The notes under the pieces: generated by a model
Told to the model about the DNA's origin: nothing
Databases searched by the model: none
The model's input: only the letters and a program-made list of their open reading frames with translations
NCBI GenBank assembly: GCA_963765105.1
Contig: CAVXUW010000002.1
Location: 744,001 to 808,000, forward strand
DNA length: 64,000 nt
Direction of reading: 5' to 3'
From: CALMEC01 sp963765105
GTDB taxonomy: Bacteria; Actinomycetota; Thermoleophilia; Miltoncostaeales; Miltoncostaeaceae
Position numbers and translations under genes: made by a program
Shown here: one piece after another, positions 32,861 to 41,168 of the stretch
How positions within the stretch are numbered: the stretch's first letter is position 1
Layout: each line of letters starts with the position of its first letter

Positions 32861-32907
32861 ACGGACAGCGGCCCGGGAGGGCGATCTCGCCCCGCCTTGG
32901 CGGAGGT

Positions 32908-33033
32908 CTACGTCGCCACCTCGACGCCTACCTCGACCACCACAACTACGACCGCACCCACAGCGACCGTATCACCCAAGGATGCATCTCGGGTGGCATC
33001 ATCGACCCAGCCCGAAAGATGAGGCCCCGATGA
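32908..33033 (+). pseudogene. Transposase C-terminal remnant (IS481/IS3-type integrase)
   Basis: Read in the frame of 32908, the DNA encodes LRRHLDAYLDHHNYDRTH followed by SDRITQGCISGG and a basic end ARKMRPR before TGA 33031-33033. This looks like the last 40 residues of IS481-type integrase-core transposases (DAYL..YN..R.H.GR.TQGR.PA..), including the conserved YN-R-H region. The upstream catalytic DDE region and inverted repeats are missing, so it is a decayed scrap. It lies between the PAP2 and TetR genes. Confidence 0.65.
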
Positions 33034-33063
33034 CCCGAACCGTCGCCACAACTCGGGGAGCGT

Positions 33064-33696
33064 TCACGTTAGGTCACCGGTGAGGTAGCGCTGCAGGTTT
33101 GGGGCGATCGCCACCGCGAGGTCGTCGGAGGGCAGCGATGCGAGTGGCTCGATGCGGACGATGTGACGGGCGATGACCAAACCGATGAACTGCGAGCCGA
33201 GGAGGCTTGCCCGCAGAGGCGCATCGTCGACGCCCAACGCCTGAACCACATGGCGAAATGCGCCGGTGGTGATCAGCTCGTTCACGAGGCGTGCCGCTTC
33301 CGGCTCGGACGTGGCGGCACGGACGAGGCCGACGAGCTTGTCGCGAACGGCTGGTTCGTCCAGGAGGCCCACCACCACTCGCGCAAGCCGCGCGCCGGCA
33401 CCGGACAGAGGGCCTTCCTTGATGGCAGCTGCCACCTTCTCGGGAGGAATCGGCGGAGCGGCCACCTCCAGAAAGAGAGCTTGCTTCGAACCGAAGTAGT
33501 GCAGCACCAAGGCCGGGTCGACCCCTGCCCGGGTCGCGATCGACCGGATCGACGTTCGGTCGAAGCCCATCGTCGCGAACTGTGACTCAGCGGCGACGCT
33601 GATGTCATCGCGGGTGCTGCTCTCACCGGCGCGCCGGCCCGACGGTCGACCGCGGCGACGTGCGGGTGGCGTTTGGCTTGACATGTCGTCGCTCAT
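33064..33696 (-). CDS. TetR-family transcriptional regulator
   Basis: 210 residues. A basic, Arg-rich N-terminus (ARRRGRPSGRR) precedes the TetR helix-turn-helix: ISVAAESQFATMGFDRTSIRSIATRAGVDPALVLHYFGSKQALF at about 32-75. The C-terminal ligand domain resembles the TetR_C_17 class. It is divergent from the ABC exporter genes with only 18 bp between start codons, and the exporter -35 box lies inside its first codons, so it very probably represses both itself and the exporter in response to a drug or metabolite. ATG 33696 is 6 nt after a TAGAAT box. Confidence 0.9.
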   Translation of the reverse strand: MSDDMSSQTPPARRRGRPSGRRAGESSTRDDISVAAESQFATMGFDRTSIRSIATRAGVDPALVLHYFGSKQALFLEVAAPPIPPEKVAAAIKEGPLSGAGARLARVVVGLLDEPAVRDKLVGLVRAATSEPEAARLVNELITTGAFRHVVQALGVDDAPLRASLLGSQFIGLVIARHIVRIEPLASLPSDDLAVAIAPNLQRYLTGDLT

Positions 33697-33707
33697 GGTT
33701 TTATTCT
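33678..33707 (+). promoter_or_regulatory. ABC exporter promoter, leaderless
   Basis: TTGACA at 33678-33683, an 18-nt spacer and TATTCT at 33702-33707, then 7 nt to ATG 33715. The -35 lies within the 5' end of the tetR coding sequence. Confidence 0.72.
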
Positions 33708-33732
33708 ACGCATCATGAATTCAACAGCACAA
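33703..33732 (-). promoter_or_regulatory. tetR promoter, leaderless, overlapping the exporter promoter
   Basis: On the minus strand, TTGTGC (33727-33732), 18 nt and TAGAAT (33703-33708) lead by 6 nt to ATG 33696. The two opposing -10 boxes share bases 33703-33707, so only one polymerase can open this site at a time. Confidence 0.62.
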
Positions 33733-34464
33733 GAAATAAACACAGAAGCGCCAACGACACCGACGATCGACGTCCGCGACCTTCGGGTGCGGCGAGGAAA
33801 GCGCGATGTGATTCCCGGCCTCACCCTCACGGTTCCAGCGGGCCAGATCACCGGCTTGCTCGGACCAAGCGGCTGTGGCAAGTCGACGCTGATGCGTTCC
33901 ATGGTCGGCGTGCAGATCGTGGCCGGCGGATCGATCAGCGTGCTCGGTCGGCCCGCCGGCTCTCCCGATCTTCGCCGCCGCGTGGGGTATGTCACCCAAG
34001 CCCCGTCCGTCTATCTCGACCTCACTGTGCGCCAGAACCTCAACTACTTCGCCCGAGTGCTCGGTGTCGACCGGGATCGAGTCGCCGACGTGCTCGAAAC
34101 CGTCGATATGACCGCCCGTGCCGACCAGCTTGGCGGCACGCTGTCAGGTGGTGAGCTCTCCCGCGCATCCCTCGCGGTCGCGCTCCTCTCCGAACCAGAG
34201 GTGCTCGTGCTTGACGAGCCCACCGTCGGCCTGGACCCAGTGCTGCGCAAGTCGTTGTGGGCGATGTTTCGCAGCCTCGCCACCCGCGGCGTCACGCTGC
34301 TCGTCTCCACCCATGTCATGGACGAGGCCGACCGCTGCGACCAGCTGGTCCTGATGCACGACGGCGCCGTGATTGCCGCTGACGCACCTGACGCGGTCAT
34401 CCGGAATACGGGCGCCGCAGACCTCGAAAACGCTTTCATCCAGCTCGCGGAGGCCGCAAAATGA
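33715..34464 (+). CDS. ABC transporter ATP-binding protein
   Basis: 249 residues of the ABC-2 drug/lipid exporter type. Walker A GPSGCGKST is near 48-56, the signature reads LSGGELSRASLA near 142-153, Walker B VLVLDEP near 162-168 and the switch His in STHVMDEAD near 200. The signature departs from LSGGQ(Q/R) by ELSR, a known variation. It overlaps the permease gene by ATGA and is controlled with it from the divergent promoter facing tetR. Confidence 0.92.
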   Translation: MNSTAQEINTEAPTTPTIDVRDLRVRRGKRDVIPGLTLTVPAGQITGLLGPSGCGKSTLMRSMVGVQIVAGGSISVLGRPAGSPDLRRRVGYVTQAPSVYLDLTVRQNLNYFARVLGVDRDRVADVLETVDMTARADQLGGTLSGGELSRASLAVALLSEPEVLVLDEPTVGLDPVLRKSLWAMFRSLATRGVTLLVSTHVMDEADRCDQLVLMHDGAVIAADAPDAVIRNTGAADLENAFIQLAEAAK

Positions 34465-35195
34465 ACCCTCGTATCATCCTCGCAACCGCTCGGCGACTGA
34501 TCGGCCAGCTGTCACACGATCGCCGCACCCTGGCGATGATGTTCGCGGTGCCGCCGCTCCTGGTTGCGCTGCTCAAGTACGTTTTCGATGGCCGGCCCGA
34601 GACCTTCAACCGGATCGGCGTTCCCCTGGTGGGCATCTTCCCGCTGACGCTGATGTTCATCGTGACGTCCATCGCGATGTTGCGCGAACGCACTGGCGGA
34701 ACGCTGGAGCGGCTGATGTCGATGCCGCTCGCAAAGCTCGACCTGCTCGTCGGCTACGGCCTGGCCTTCGCCGTCTTCGCGGCGCTGCAAGCCACCATCA
34801 CGGCAGCTGTGGCGTTCGGCCTCCTTGGCCTGGATACCCAGGGGCCCATCTGGGTCGTGATCCTTCTCGCGATCGTGAACGCGCTTCTGGGGATGTCGCT
34901 GGGTCTGTTCGTCAGCGCCTTCGCCAACAGCGAGTTCCAGGCGGTTCAGTTCATGCCGGCCGTGATCTTCCCGCAGATGCTCGTCTCGGGGCTCTTCGCC
35001 CCACGCGACACGATGCCAAGCGCGCTCGAGGCCGTGTCGAACGTGCTGCCGTTCACCTATGCGTTCGAGACCCTGGCGCACGTTGCCCGCGACGATCTCG
35101 GGTCGGGCCTCTGGACCGCGGCGGCCGTCGTCGCCGGCTCGGTCGTGCTCGCCTTGATCCTCGGAGCCGCCACTCTTCGCCGACGAACCGGCTGA
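34461..35195 (+). CDS. ABC-2 type transporter permease
   Basis: 244 residues with six membrane helices. LRERTGGTLERLMSMP after the second helix is the hallmark of DrrB/ABC-2 permeases, and a conserved QAVQFMPAVIFPQMLVSGLFAPRDTMP loop lies near 158-183. Together with the ATPase it forms a homodimeric-type exporter, probably of a hydrophobic drug or antibiotic, under TetR control. Confidence 0.9.
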   Translation: MNPRIILATARRLIGQLSHDRRTLAMMFAVPPLLVALLKYVFDGRPETFNRIGVPLVGIFPLTLMFIVTSIAMLRERTGGTLERLMSMPLAKLDLLVGYGLAFAVFAALQATITAAVAFGLLGLDTQGPIWVVILLAIVNALLGMSLGLFVSAFANSEFQAVQFMPAVIFPQMLVSGLFAPRDTMPSALEAVSNVLPFTYAFETLAHVARDDLGSGLWTAAAVVAGSVVLALILGAATLRRRTG

Positions 35196-35212
35196 ATCCG
35201 GAGGCCGGCTTT

Positions 35213-35261
35213 GCGGCTCACCTCCCCGGTGGTTTGCGAGGACCCGACAAACGTGAGCCGC
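35213..35261. terminator. Inverted repeat after the exporter operon
   Basis: GCGGCTCAC (35213-35221) and GTGAGCCGC (35253-35261) are perfect 9-bp arms around a 31-nt loop, 18 bp after the permease stop. There is no T tract, so it is a weak candidate for a terminator or RNA-stability element. Confidence 0.35.
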
Positions 35262-35342
35262 ACTCCCGCCGACCGCATAAGGGGCGGGCGGCGACGCCAA
35301 CCAAACGGCGAAACCGTCGCTACAACCCCGAAAGAGTTCGGG

Positions 35343-35750
35343 TTAGGGGGTAAGAAGCGCTGCAGCTGCTGCGGCGGCGTCGCTGGTGGCGCTGCGTTCG
35401 ATGAAAGCGATCGACATCCACAAGGCCGCGATGGCCAACGCTGCGGGAAACACATACGCCACGGTGCGGTCCTGATTTGAGGCGGCGTGAATCGCCCGGT
35501 AGAGGCGGTATCCCGCACCTACGGCAGCAAGGCAGCCGGCCGCGGCGAGCGGCAACAGCCACGCCGGTCGTGGATCAACGGCAAACACACGATTGCCGAC
35601 GTAGGCGGTCACACCGGCGACGGCAATAAGTGACAACCACGGTCCGACCCTCGGTTCGAACATTCCCGAGACGATGGCGCCGATCGCCACGATCGCGACC
35701 ACGATCGCCGCGGGTTGAAAGTCCTGTAATACGCCGATTATTGCGTCCAC
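35343..35750 (-). CDS. Small membrane protein, unknown
   Basis: 135 residues with four likely helices (about 13-30, 38-53, 63-80 and 97-115). GTG 35750 is preceded by GAGGA with 7-nt spacing. No family is recognised. The C-terminus is an Ala-rich tail (ATSDAAAAAAALL). It sits alone between the exporter (convergent) and dnaE (divergent). The 190-bp gap to dnaE should hold both promoters. Confidence 0.6.
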   Translation of the reverse strand: MDAIIGVLQDFQPAAIVVAIVAIGAIVSGMFEPRVGPWLSLIAVAGVTAYVGNRVFAVDPRPAWLLPLAAAGCLAAVGAGYRLYRAIHAASNQDRTVAYVFPAALAIAALWMSIAFIERSATSDAAAAAAALLTP

Positions 35751-35927
35751 GCGTATGTCCTCGTAACTGAGGTCGGGGCACCCTGATAACGGCCCGTTAG
35801 CTCCCTATCGGCAGCCGTGGTCGGAACTTGACGGATCGTGCAACGCGTTAAGCGGGGCAATTTGGTGGTTCCTGCTCCACGCGGGCAATTGCCGTGGTCA
35901 GTCCTGTTTATGTCCGGGCGCGTTGGC

Positions 35928-35933
35928 TAGCCT
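35928..35933 (+). promoter_or_regulatory. -10 box upstream of dnaE
   Basis: TAGCCT is followed by 7 nt and then ATG 35941, which opens an 11-codon frame ending on the dnaE start. The -35 is weak (TGTTTA, 17 nt upstream). Confidence 0.5.
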
Positions 35934-35940
35934 CACAGCC

Positions 35941-35976
35941 ATGTGCGACCGACGCCACCACGGGGGAAATGCATGA
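35941..35976 (+). CDS. Possible leader peptide coupled to dnaE
   Basis: ATG 35941 begins an 11-codon frame encoding MCDRRHHGGNA, which stops at TGA 35974-35976, overlapping the dnaE ATG (ATGA). It begins 7 nt after a -10 box, so it would be read from a leaderless mRNA. The GGGGGA ribosome binding site of dnaE lies inside it at 35962-35967. It may tune dnaE translation, or may be chance. Confidence 0.35.
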   Translation: MCDRRHHGGNA

Positions 35977-38900
35977 GCGCGACGGCGGAGTTCGCGCATC
36001 TTCACGTCCACTCCGACTATTCCATCCTGGACGGCGCCTGCAAGATCGGGCGCCTGCTCGACCGGGTGGAGGAGCTCAACCAATCCGCCGTGGCCCTCAC
36101 CGACCACGGGGTGATGAGCGGCGCCGTCGAGCTCTACAAAGGGGCGAAGAAACGTGGCATCACACCGATCGTCGGCCTCGAGGCCTACGTGGTTCCCGAC
36201 CACACCCAGCGTCCGCCGCGCGAGAGCCGCGCTCACCTCACGCTCCTCGCCGAAACGACGCAGGGCTACTACAACCTCATCAAGCTGTGTTCCGCCGGCT
36301 ACCTGCAGGGATATCACCGTCGGCCGCGCATCGATCACGCCCTCATGTCGCAGTACGCCGACGGCATCATCGTCTTGTCAGGCTGTCTGTCCGGCACGAT
36401 CTGCGCGCACTTGGAGAACGATGACCTCACCTCGGCCCGGGGTGAGCTCGACACGTTGTGCCAGATCTTCGGCCCCGAGGATGTCTACCTCGAGCTTCAG
36501 GACTCGGGCATCGAGAAACAGAAGCGCATCAACGCCCACCTCGGCACCCTCGCGAAGGACACCGGCCGCACCTTGATCGCCACGGGCGACGTTCACTACG
36601 TCTGCCATCAGGACGCCGACGCCCACGAGGCGCTTCTGGCCATCCAGACGCGTGACCTGCTGTCGAACCCCAACCGCTTCAAGTTCGACACGAAGGAGTT
36701 CTACCTCAAGTCCGCCGAGGAGATGCTGCGCGCGTTGCCCGACTTCCCCGAGTCGCTGGTCACCACCCTCGAGGTTGCCGAGCGGTGCTCGGGTCTTGAG
36801 TTGCCGCTGGGCGATCCGCGTCTCCCGTCGTTCCCCGTGCCCGAGGGGCAAACCCCCACGAGCTACCTGGAGGCGCTCTGCCGAGAGGGGCTCGACAAGC
36901 GTTACGGGGAGCTGTGGCGTGCTGATGCCGAGGCGCGTCTGCGCTTCGAGCTCGACGTGATCGAGGAGATGGGCTTCAGCGGCTACTTCCTCATCGTGTG
37001 GGACTACATCCGTTGGGCACGTGACAACTCGGTCGCTGTTGGCCCCGGGCGTGGTTCGGCGGCCGGGTCGCTTGTGGCGTACGCCTTGCGCATCACCGAC
37101 CTCGACCCATTGGAACATGGTCTGCTGTTCGAGCGCTTCCTCAACCCGGGCCGCAAGAGCATGCCGGACATCGACACCGACTTCTCGGTGCGTGGTCGCG
37201 ATGCGGTCGTGCGCTACGTCACGGAGAAGTACGGGTCGAACGCCGTTGCCCGCATCGGCACGTTCGGCAAGTTGCTCGCCCGGGCCGTTGTGCGCGACGC
37301 CGGTCGGGTACTGGGCTTCACCTATGGGCAGGTCGATCGTATCGCGAAGCTCGTTCCGGAACGCCCGATCGGTGTGAAGCTCGAGGACGCCCTGAAGCCC
37401 GGCAGTGAGCTGGCCGCGTCGTACAACCAAGATGAGGGCACCAAACAGATCGTTGACACGGCCCGGCCGCTCGAGGGGCTCGTTCGTAACGAAGGCGTCC
37501 ACGCCGCAGGCGTCGTGATTGCTCCGGGCGCCGTGACCGACTTCCTGCCGGTCCGTATCGACGACGAAGGCAACGTCGTCACCCAGGTGCCCGACCACGA
37601 CGTCGAAGCGCTCGGACTGCTGAAGATGGATTTCCTGGGTCTTCGTAACCTCGATGTCATCGAGGACGCCGTTGCCATGATCGCCCGCGATCTGGAGACG
37701 CAGCTCGACATCGACGCGGTCGCTCTTGACGATCCCGCCACCTACAAGATGTTGGCCCGCGGCGACGCGCTCGGGGTGTTCCAGTTCGAGTCGAGCGGCA
37801 TGCGCGAGGCCCTGCGGGAGGTGGGACCCACCGAGTTTGCCGACTTGGTGGCCCTCGTCGCGCTCTATCGCCCCGGCCCGATGGCGTTCATCTCCGACTA
37901 CGCGCGAAACAAACGCGACCCGTCACGCGTGCGCTTTGACGATCCGCGCCTGGCGGATATCACCGGCCCAACGTACGGCGTCGCCATCTACCAAGAGCAG
38001 CTCATGGCGATCGCTCGATCGGTGGCTGGGTTCTCACCATCCCGCGCGGATGACTTGCGGAAGGCCGTGGGGAAGAAGGACAAGGTCCTGATGGCGTCGC
38101 TCAAGGACGAGTTCGTCTCGGGATGCACTGACAACGGCACATCAACCGAGGTTGCCGACCGCCTTTGGGGACTGTGCGAGGCCGCCGGCGACTACTCGTT
38201 CAATAAGAGCCACGCCGCCTGCTACGCGCTGCTTGCCTACCGCACCGGCTACCTGAAGGCGAACTACCCGCCCCACTACATGGCGGCGCTTCTGTCGTCA
38301 GTCATGGACACCAAAGACCGCGTGCCGTTCTACGTGTCGGCGTGTACTGACATGGGGCTGTCGGTGTTGCCGCCGGATGCCAACGTCAGCGACAGCGACT
38401 TCACCGTCACCGGCGAGAGCGAGATTCGATTCGGTCTGTCGGCGGTCAAGGGGGTGGGGGAGAACGCGGTGCAGGCGATCATCAACGCGCGCTCCACCGG
38501 TGGCGCCTTCACGTCGATCTTCGACTTCTGCCGCCGTGTGGATCAGGCCCAGGTCAACAAACGAGCGCTTGAGAGCCTTGTGCGAAGCGGGGCACTGGAT
38601 TCCACCGGCGCCAGCCGCAGGGGCATGATCGATGCGCTGCCCATGGCGATGGGACAGGCGGCGCGTCGTCGCCAGGACGAAGCCTCCGGCCAGGAGTCGC
38701 TCTTCGCCGCGATGGACAGCTCCGCCGGCCCGGTTGAGGTCGATCCGCCCATCGACGCGCCAGAGATGGACAAGGAGGAGCTGCTTCTCGGGGAAAAGGA
38801 GGCCCTCGGCCTCTACGTCTCGAGCCACCCACTGCAGGATTGCCGTCGCCAACTGCGACGCCTCGTGACCTGTGGCATCGGCGACCTTGGCGAGCGCTAC

Positions 38901-39404
38901 GACCGGGAGCTCATCACGATCGGCGGCATCATCGGCGCCGTCAAGGCGGTCACCACGCGTCGGGGCGACCAGATGGTCTTCATCCGTGTCGACGATCTCG
39001 AGGGATCGGTGGAGGTGGTCGTCACGGCCCCGGTGTACTCGGAGCATCGCGAGCTCATGCGGGAAGACGGCCTTGTGCTCATCGAGGGGCGGGTTGACCA
39101 GAAGGCGGAGGGTGAGACGAAGCTGGTGGCCCGCAGCGTTCAACCGTTCGTGCCCGAACCGGGGGGCGACGAGGATCGCCTCGTGGTGCGCATCGATGCC
39201 ACGCGATTTGCGTCCGGGCATTTGACCGAGCTGAAGCGCCTGCTGAGCGATCACCGCGGCGAGGCGCCCGTCATCGTTGAGATGCGTACCACCGATGGTC
39301 CCGTTCGCCTGCGATTCGGCGAGGAATTTCGCGTTGACCCGCTCGACTCGACCCTCGTTGCCTCACTCAAAAGCCTGTTCGGGGTGGGGTCGGTCGCGAG
39401 TTGA
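35973..39404 (+). CDS. dnaE: DNA polymerase III alpha subunit
   Basis: Replicative polymerase, 1143 residues from ATG 35973, chosen for the GGGGGA site 6 nt upstream. The PHP domain (HLHVHSDYSILDGACK, about 8-280) keeps the His-rich metal motif that supports proofreading in DnaE1-type enzymes. The polymerase palm shows GPGRGSAAGSLVAYALRITD near 357 and PDIDTDFSVRGRD near 403 with catalytic Asp residues; EYGV-type fingers, a helix-hairpin-helix and the C-terminal OB fold (LITIGGIIGAVKAVTTRRGD near 980) follow. Length and domains match DnaE1, not the mutasome-associated DnaE2. Confidence 0.96.
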   Translation: MSATAEFAHLHVHSDYSILDGACKIGRLLDRVEELNQSAVALTDHGVMSGAVELYKGAKKRGITPIVGLEAYVVPDHTQRPPRESRAHLTLLAETTQGYYNLIKLCSAGYLQGYHRRPRIDHALMSQYADGIIVLSGCLSGTICAHLENDDLTSARGELDTLCQIFGPEDVYLELQDSGIEKQKRINAHLGTLAKDTGRTLIATGDVHYVCHQDADAHEALLAIQTRDLLSNPNRFKFDTKEFYLKSAEEMLRALPDFPESLVTTLEVAERCSGLELPLGDPRLPSFPVPEGQTPTSYLEALCREGLDKRYGELWRADAEARLRFELDVIEEMGFSGYFLIVWDYIRWARDNSVAVGPGRGSAAGSLVAYALRITDLDPLEHGLLFERFLNPGRKSMPDIDTDFSVRGRDAVVRYVTEKYGSNAVARIGTFGKLLARAVVRDAGRVLGFTYGQVDRIAKLVPERPIGVKLEDALKPGSELAASYNQDEGTKQIVDTARPLEGLVRNEGVHAAGVVIAPGAVTDFLPVRIDDEGNVVTQVPDHDVEALGLLKMDFLGLRNLDVIEDAVAMIARDLETQLDIDAVALDDPATYKMLARGDALGVFQFESSGMREALREVGPTEFADLVALVALYRPGPMAFISDYARNKRDPSRVRFDDPRLADITGPTYGVAIYQEQLMAIARSVAGFSPSRADDLRKAVGKKDKVLMASLKDEFVSGCTDNGTSTEVADRLWGLCEAAGDYSFNKSHAACYALLAYRTGYLKANYPPHYMAALLSSVMDTKDRVPFYVSACTDMGLSVLPPDANVSDSDFTVTGESEIRFGLSAVKGVGENAVQAIINARSTGGAFTSIFDFCRRVDQAQVNKRALESLVRSGALDSTGASRRGMIDALPMAMGQAARRRQDEASGQESLFAAMDSSAGPVEVDPPIDAPEMDKEELLLGEKEALGLYVSSHPLQDCRRQLRRLVTCGIGDLGERYDRELITIGGIIGAVKAVTTRRGDQMVFIRVDDLEGSVEVVVTAPVYSEHRELMREDGLVLIEGRVDQKAEGETKLVARSVQPFVPEPGGDEDRLVVRIDATRFASGHLTELKRLLSDHRGEAPVIVEMRTTDGPVRLRFGEEFRVDPLDSTLVASLKSLFGVGSVAS

Positions 39405-39450
39405 CGGCTGGTGCTTCCGGAATCTGGTATCCCGCGGTACTCTCCAGAAG

Positions 39451-41127
39451 GTGACGGTTTCGGAGAAGAACGCGGCCCGCGGGTCGCGTGCCTCATTTGG
39501 GTGGCTGAGTGTCGGCTGCCTGGTTGCGCTGACCGGCTTTTCCGTCACCGCAGCTGCGGCTCCGACACACTCGGCAAAGGCCGGTGCCTCTCGACAGGCG
39601 CCCACCACACTGCCGTCGACGGCGACGCGGACATCCGCCGCTCGTGATCCCTGGATCGTCGCGGCAACACCGGGAGACCGCGCACATGCAATCGCTGTCG
39701 GCCGGCGCGCGCGTGTGATCTCGCGTGAGCTCGGCCTCTACGGGTTGACCGAGGCCGGCGCCGTCGGGCTGGTGGCCGACCTCAAAGCTGCCGACGCGTT
39801 CGTCTATGCCGAGCCGGATCGTCCCGTGCGAAAGGCGGCTCTTCCTGTGGACCCGCTCAGCGGTGGTCAGTGGTGGATCAACCCGCTCATCGCCCCGGAG
39901 CTCGTTCCGCCCGCGCCGGTTGCCACACTCGGAATCGTCGACAGCGGCGCCGACTTGACCGCCCCTGATTTGGGCGACGGTCATGTCACGCTCGCCATCG
40001 GCCCGGCCGCGTCATCAAACGCTCACGGGACCGCCGTCACGAGCGCGGCATCCGCGTCTGCCAACGGAGTGGGCATCGTCGGGCTCTGGCCGGGTCTTCC
40101 CACGCGCATGTATCCCCACGGCGATACCTGCAGCGGCGCCACGGCCGGCGTGCTTGCCGCCGCGAGAGACCGTGTTCCGGTGATCAACATGAGCTACGGC
40201 CTCAAATGCTTTTCCCACTACATCGCCACCGAGTTTGCGTTCGGTCGTGGGAGCGTCCTCGTGGCCGCCTCCGGCAACAGCGAACCGGGTGGTGAGGAAC
40301 TCGACTTCCCCGCCGACGACCCGCACGTTTTGACCGTTGGCGCGCTCGCCCCCGATCTCTCCCCGGCCAGCTTCACCGAGGTGCGCAACTCCCTGGATGT
40401 GGCGGCGCCGGGCGTTTCGGTGCCCGCGGTTCTTCCCGTTGTGAGCGACACAGAAGACGGCGTCCCCGACGGATACCAACTGGTCGACGGCACCAGCATC
40501 TCGGCGCCGTTGGTGTCGGCGGCCATCATGTGGGTTCGCGCGGTGCGACCCAACCTCACGCCGAGTCAGGTGTTCGAGTTGATGCGCCAGACTGCGACCG
40601 ACGTCGCTCCCGCCGGGTACGACACCCGAACGGGTTTCGGCATGATCAACCTGCAGAAGGCACTCGTCGCGCCCGCACCATTTGCCGATCCGCAGGAGCC
40701 GAACGACGACGTCATTTGGGTCAATGGACGCCACCTACCCAAGCAGAAGGCCGTTCTTCGTCGCGCGAAGACGACCTCTTTGGTCGCCACGCTTGACTAC
40801 TCCGAAGACCCCGTTGATGTCATCCCGGTGTACATGCCTCCGCGGTCACGCTTGACGGTGACGGCGATCCCACTGGCCAAGAGCAACGTGAACCTCGAGG
40901 TCTTCAACGCCGCGGTCAAGACGGTGTTCTACACCAACCCGCGCGTTCCACCGAAGACCCTTCTGGGAAGCAGCTACAAACGCGGCAACGCGCGCGAGAC
41001 GGTGATCGTGTCCAACCGTTCGAAGAAGGCGACGGTGTACTACGTCACGGCGTTTGTTCCCGGTAACGCGAAGTTTTCCGACGCGAAGTACCGCATCAAC
41101 ATCCGTCGAGGCGCCCTCACGCGATAG
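39451..41127 (+). CDS. Secreted subtilisin-like serine protease (S8)
   Basis: 558 residues from GTG 39451. A signal peptide (about 1-36, GCLVALTGFSVTAAAAP) and a propeptide-like segment (about 60-120) precede the peptidase domain. The catalytic triad is visible: Asp in GIVDSGADL near 158, His in NAHGTAVTS near 192 and Ser in GTSISAPLVSAA near 351, with the oxyanion Asn in AASGNSEPGG near 275. A C-terminal beta-rich domain of about 150 residues resembles PPC-type domains (DPQEPNDDV onset) and probably binds wall or substrate. The start was placed after dnaE because the upstream frame lies in dnaE. Confidence 0.88.
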   Translation: MTVSEKNAARGSRASFGWLSVGCLVALTGFSVTAAAAPTHSAKAGASRQAPTTLPSTATRTSAARDPWIVAATPGDRAHAIAVGRRARVISRELGLYGLTEAGAVGLVADLKAADAFVYAEPDRPVRKAALPVDPLSGGQWWINPLIAPELVPPAPVATLGIVDSGADLTAPDLGDGHVTLAIGPAASSNAHGTAVTSAASASANGVGIVGLWPGLPTRMYPHGDTCSGATAGVLAAARDRVPVINMSYGLKCFSHYIATEFAFGRGSVLVAASGNSEPGGEELDFPADDPHVLTVGALAPDLSPASFTEVRNSLDVAAPGVSVPAVLPVVSDTEDGVPDGYQLVDGTSISAPLVSAAIMWVRAVRPNLTPSQVFELMRQTATDVAPAGYDTRTGFGMINLQKALVAPAPFADPQEPNDDVIWVNGRHLPKQKAVLRRAKTTSLVATLDYSEDPVDVIPVYMPPRSRLTVTAIPLAKSNVNLEVFNAAVKTVFYTNPRVPPKTLLGSSYKRGNARETVIVSNRSKKATVYYVTAFVPGNAKFSDAKYRINIRRGALTR

Positions 41128-41156
41128 TTGCGGGGCGGGGCGCAACCGGCTCGACG

Positions 41157-41162
41157 TATGGT
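41157..41162 (+). promoter_or_regulatory. -10 box for a leaderless start at 41169
   Basis: TATGGT, then 6 nt (GACAAC), then GTG 41169. No good -35 is visible. Confidence 0.5.
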
Positions 41163-41168
41163 GACAAC

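Noticed and set aside
36378..37598. 406-codon minus-strand frame inside dnaE
   Set aside because: Antisense shadow caused by high GC content; dnaE on the plus strand is certain.
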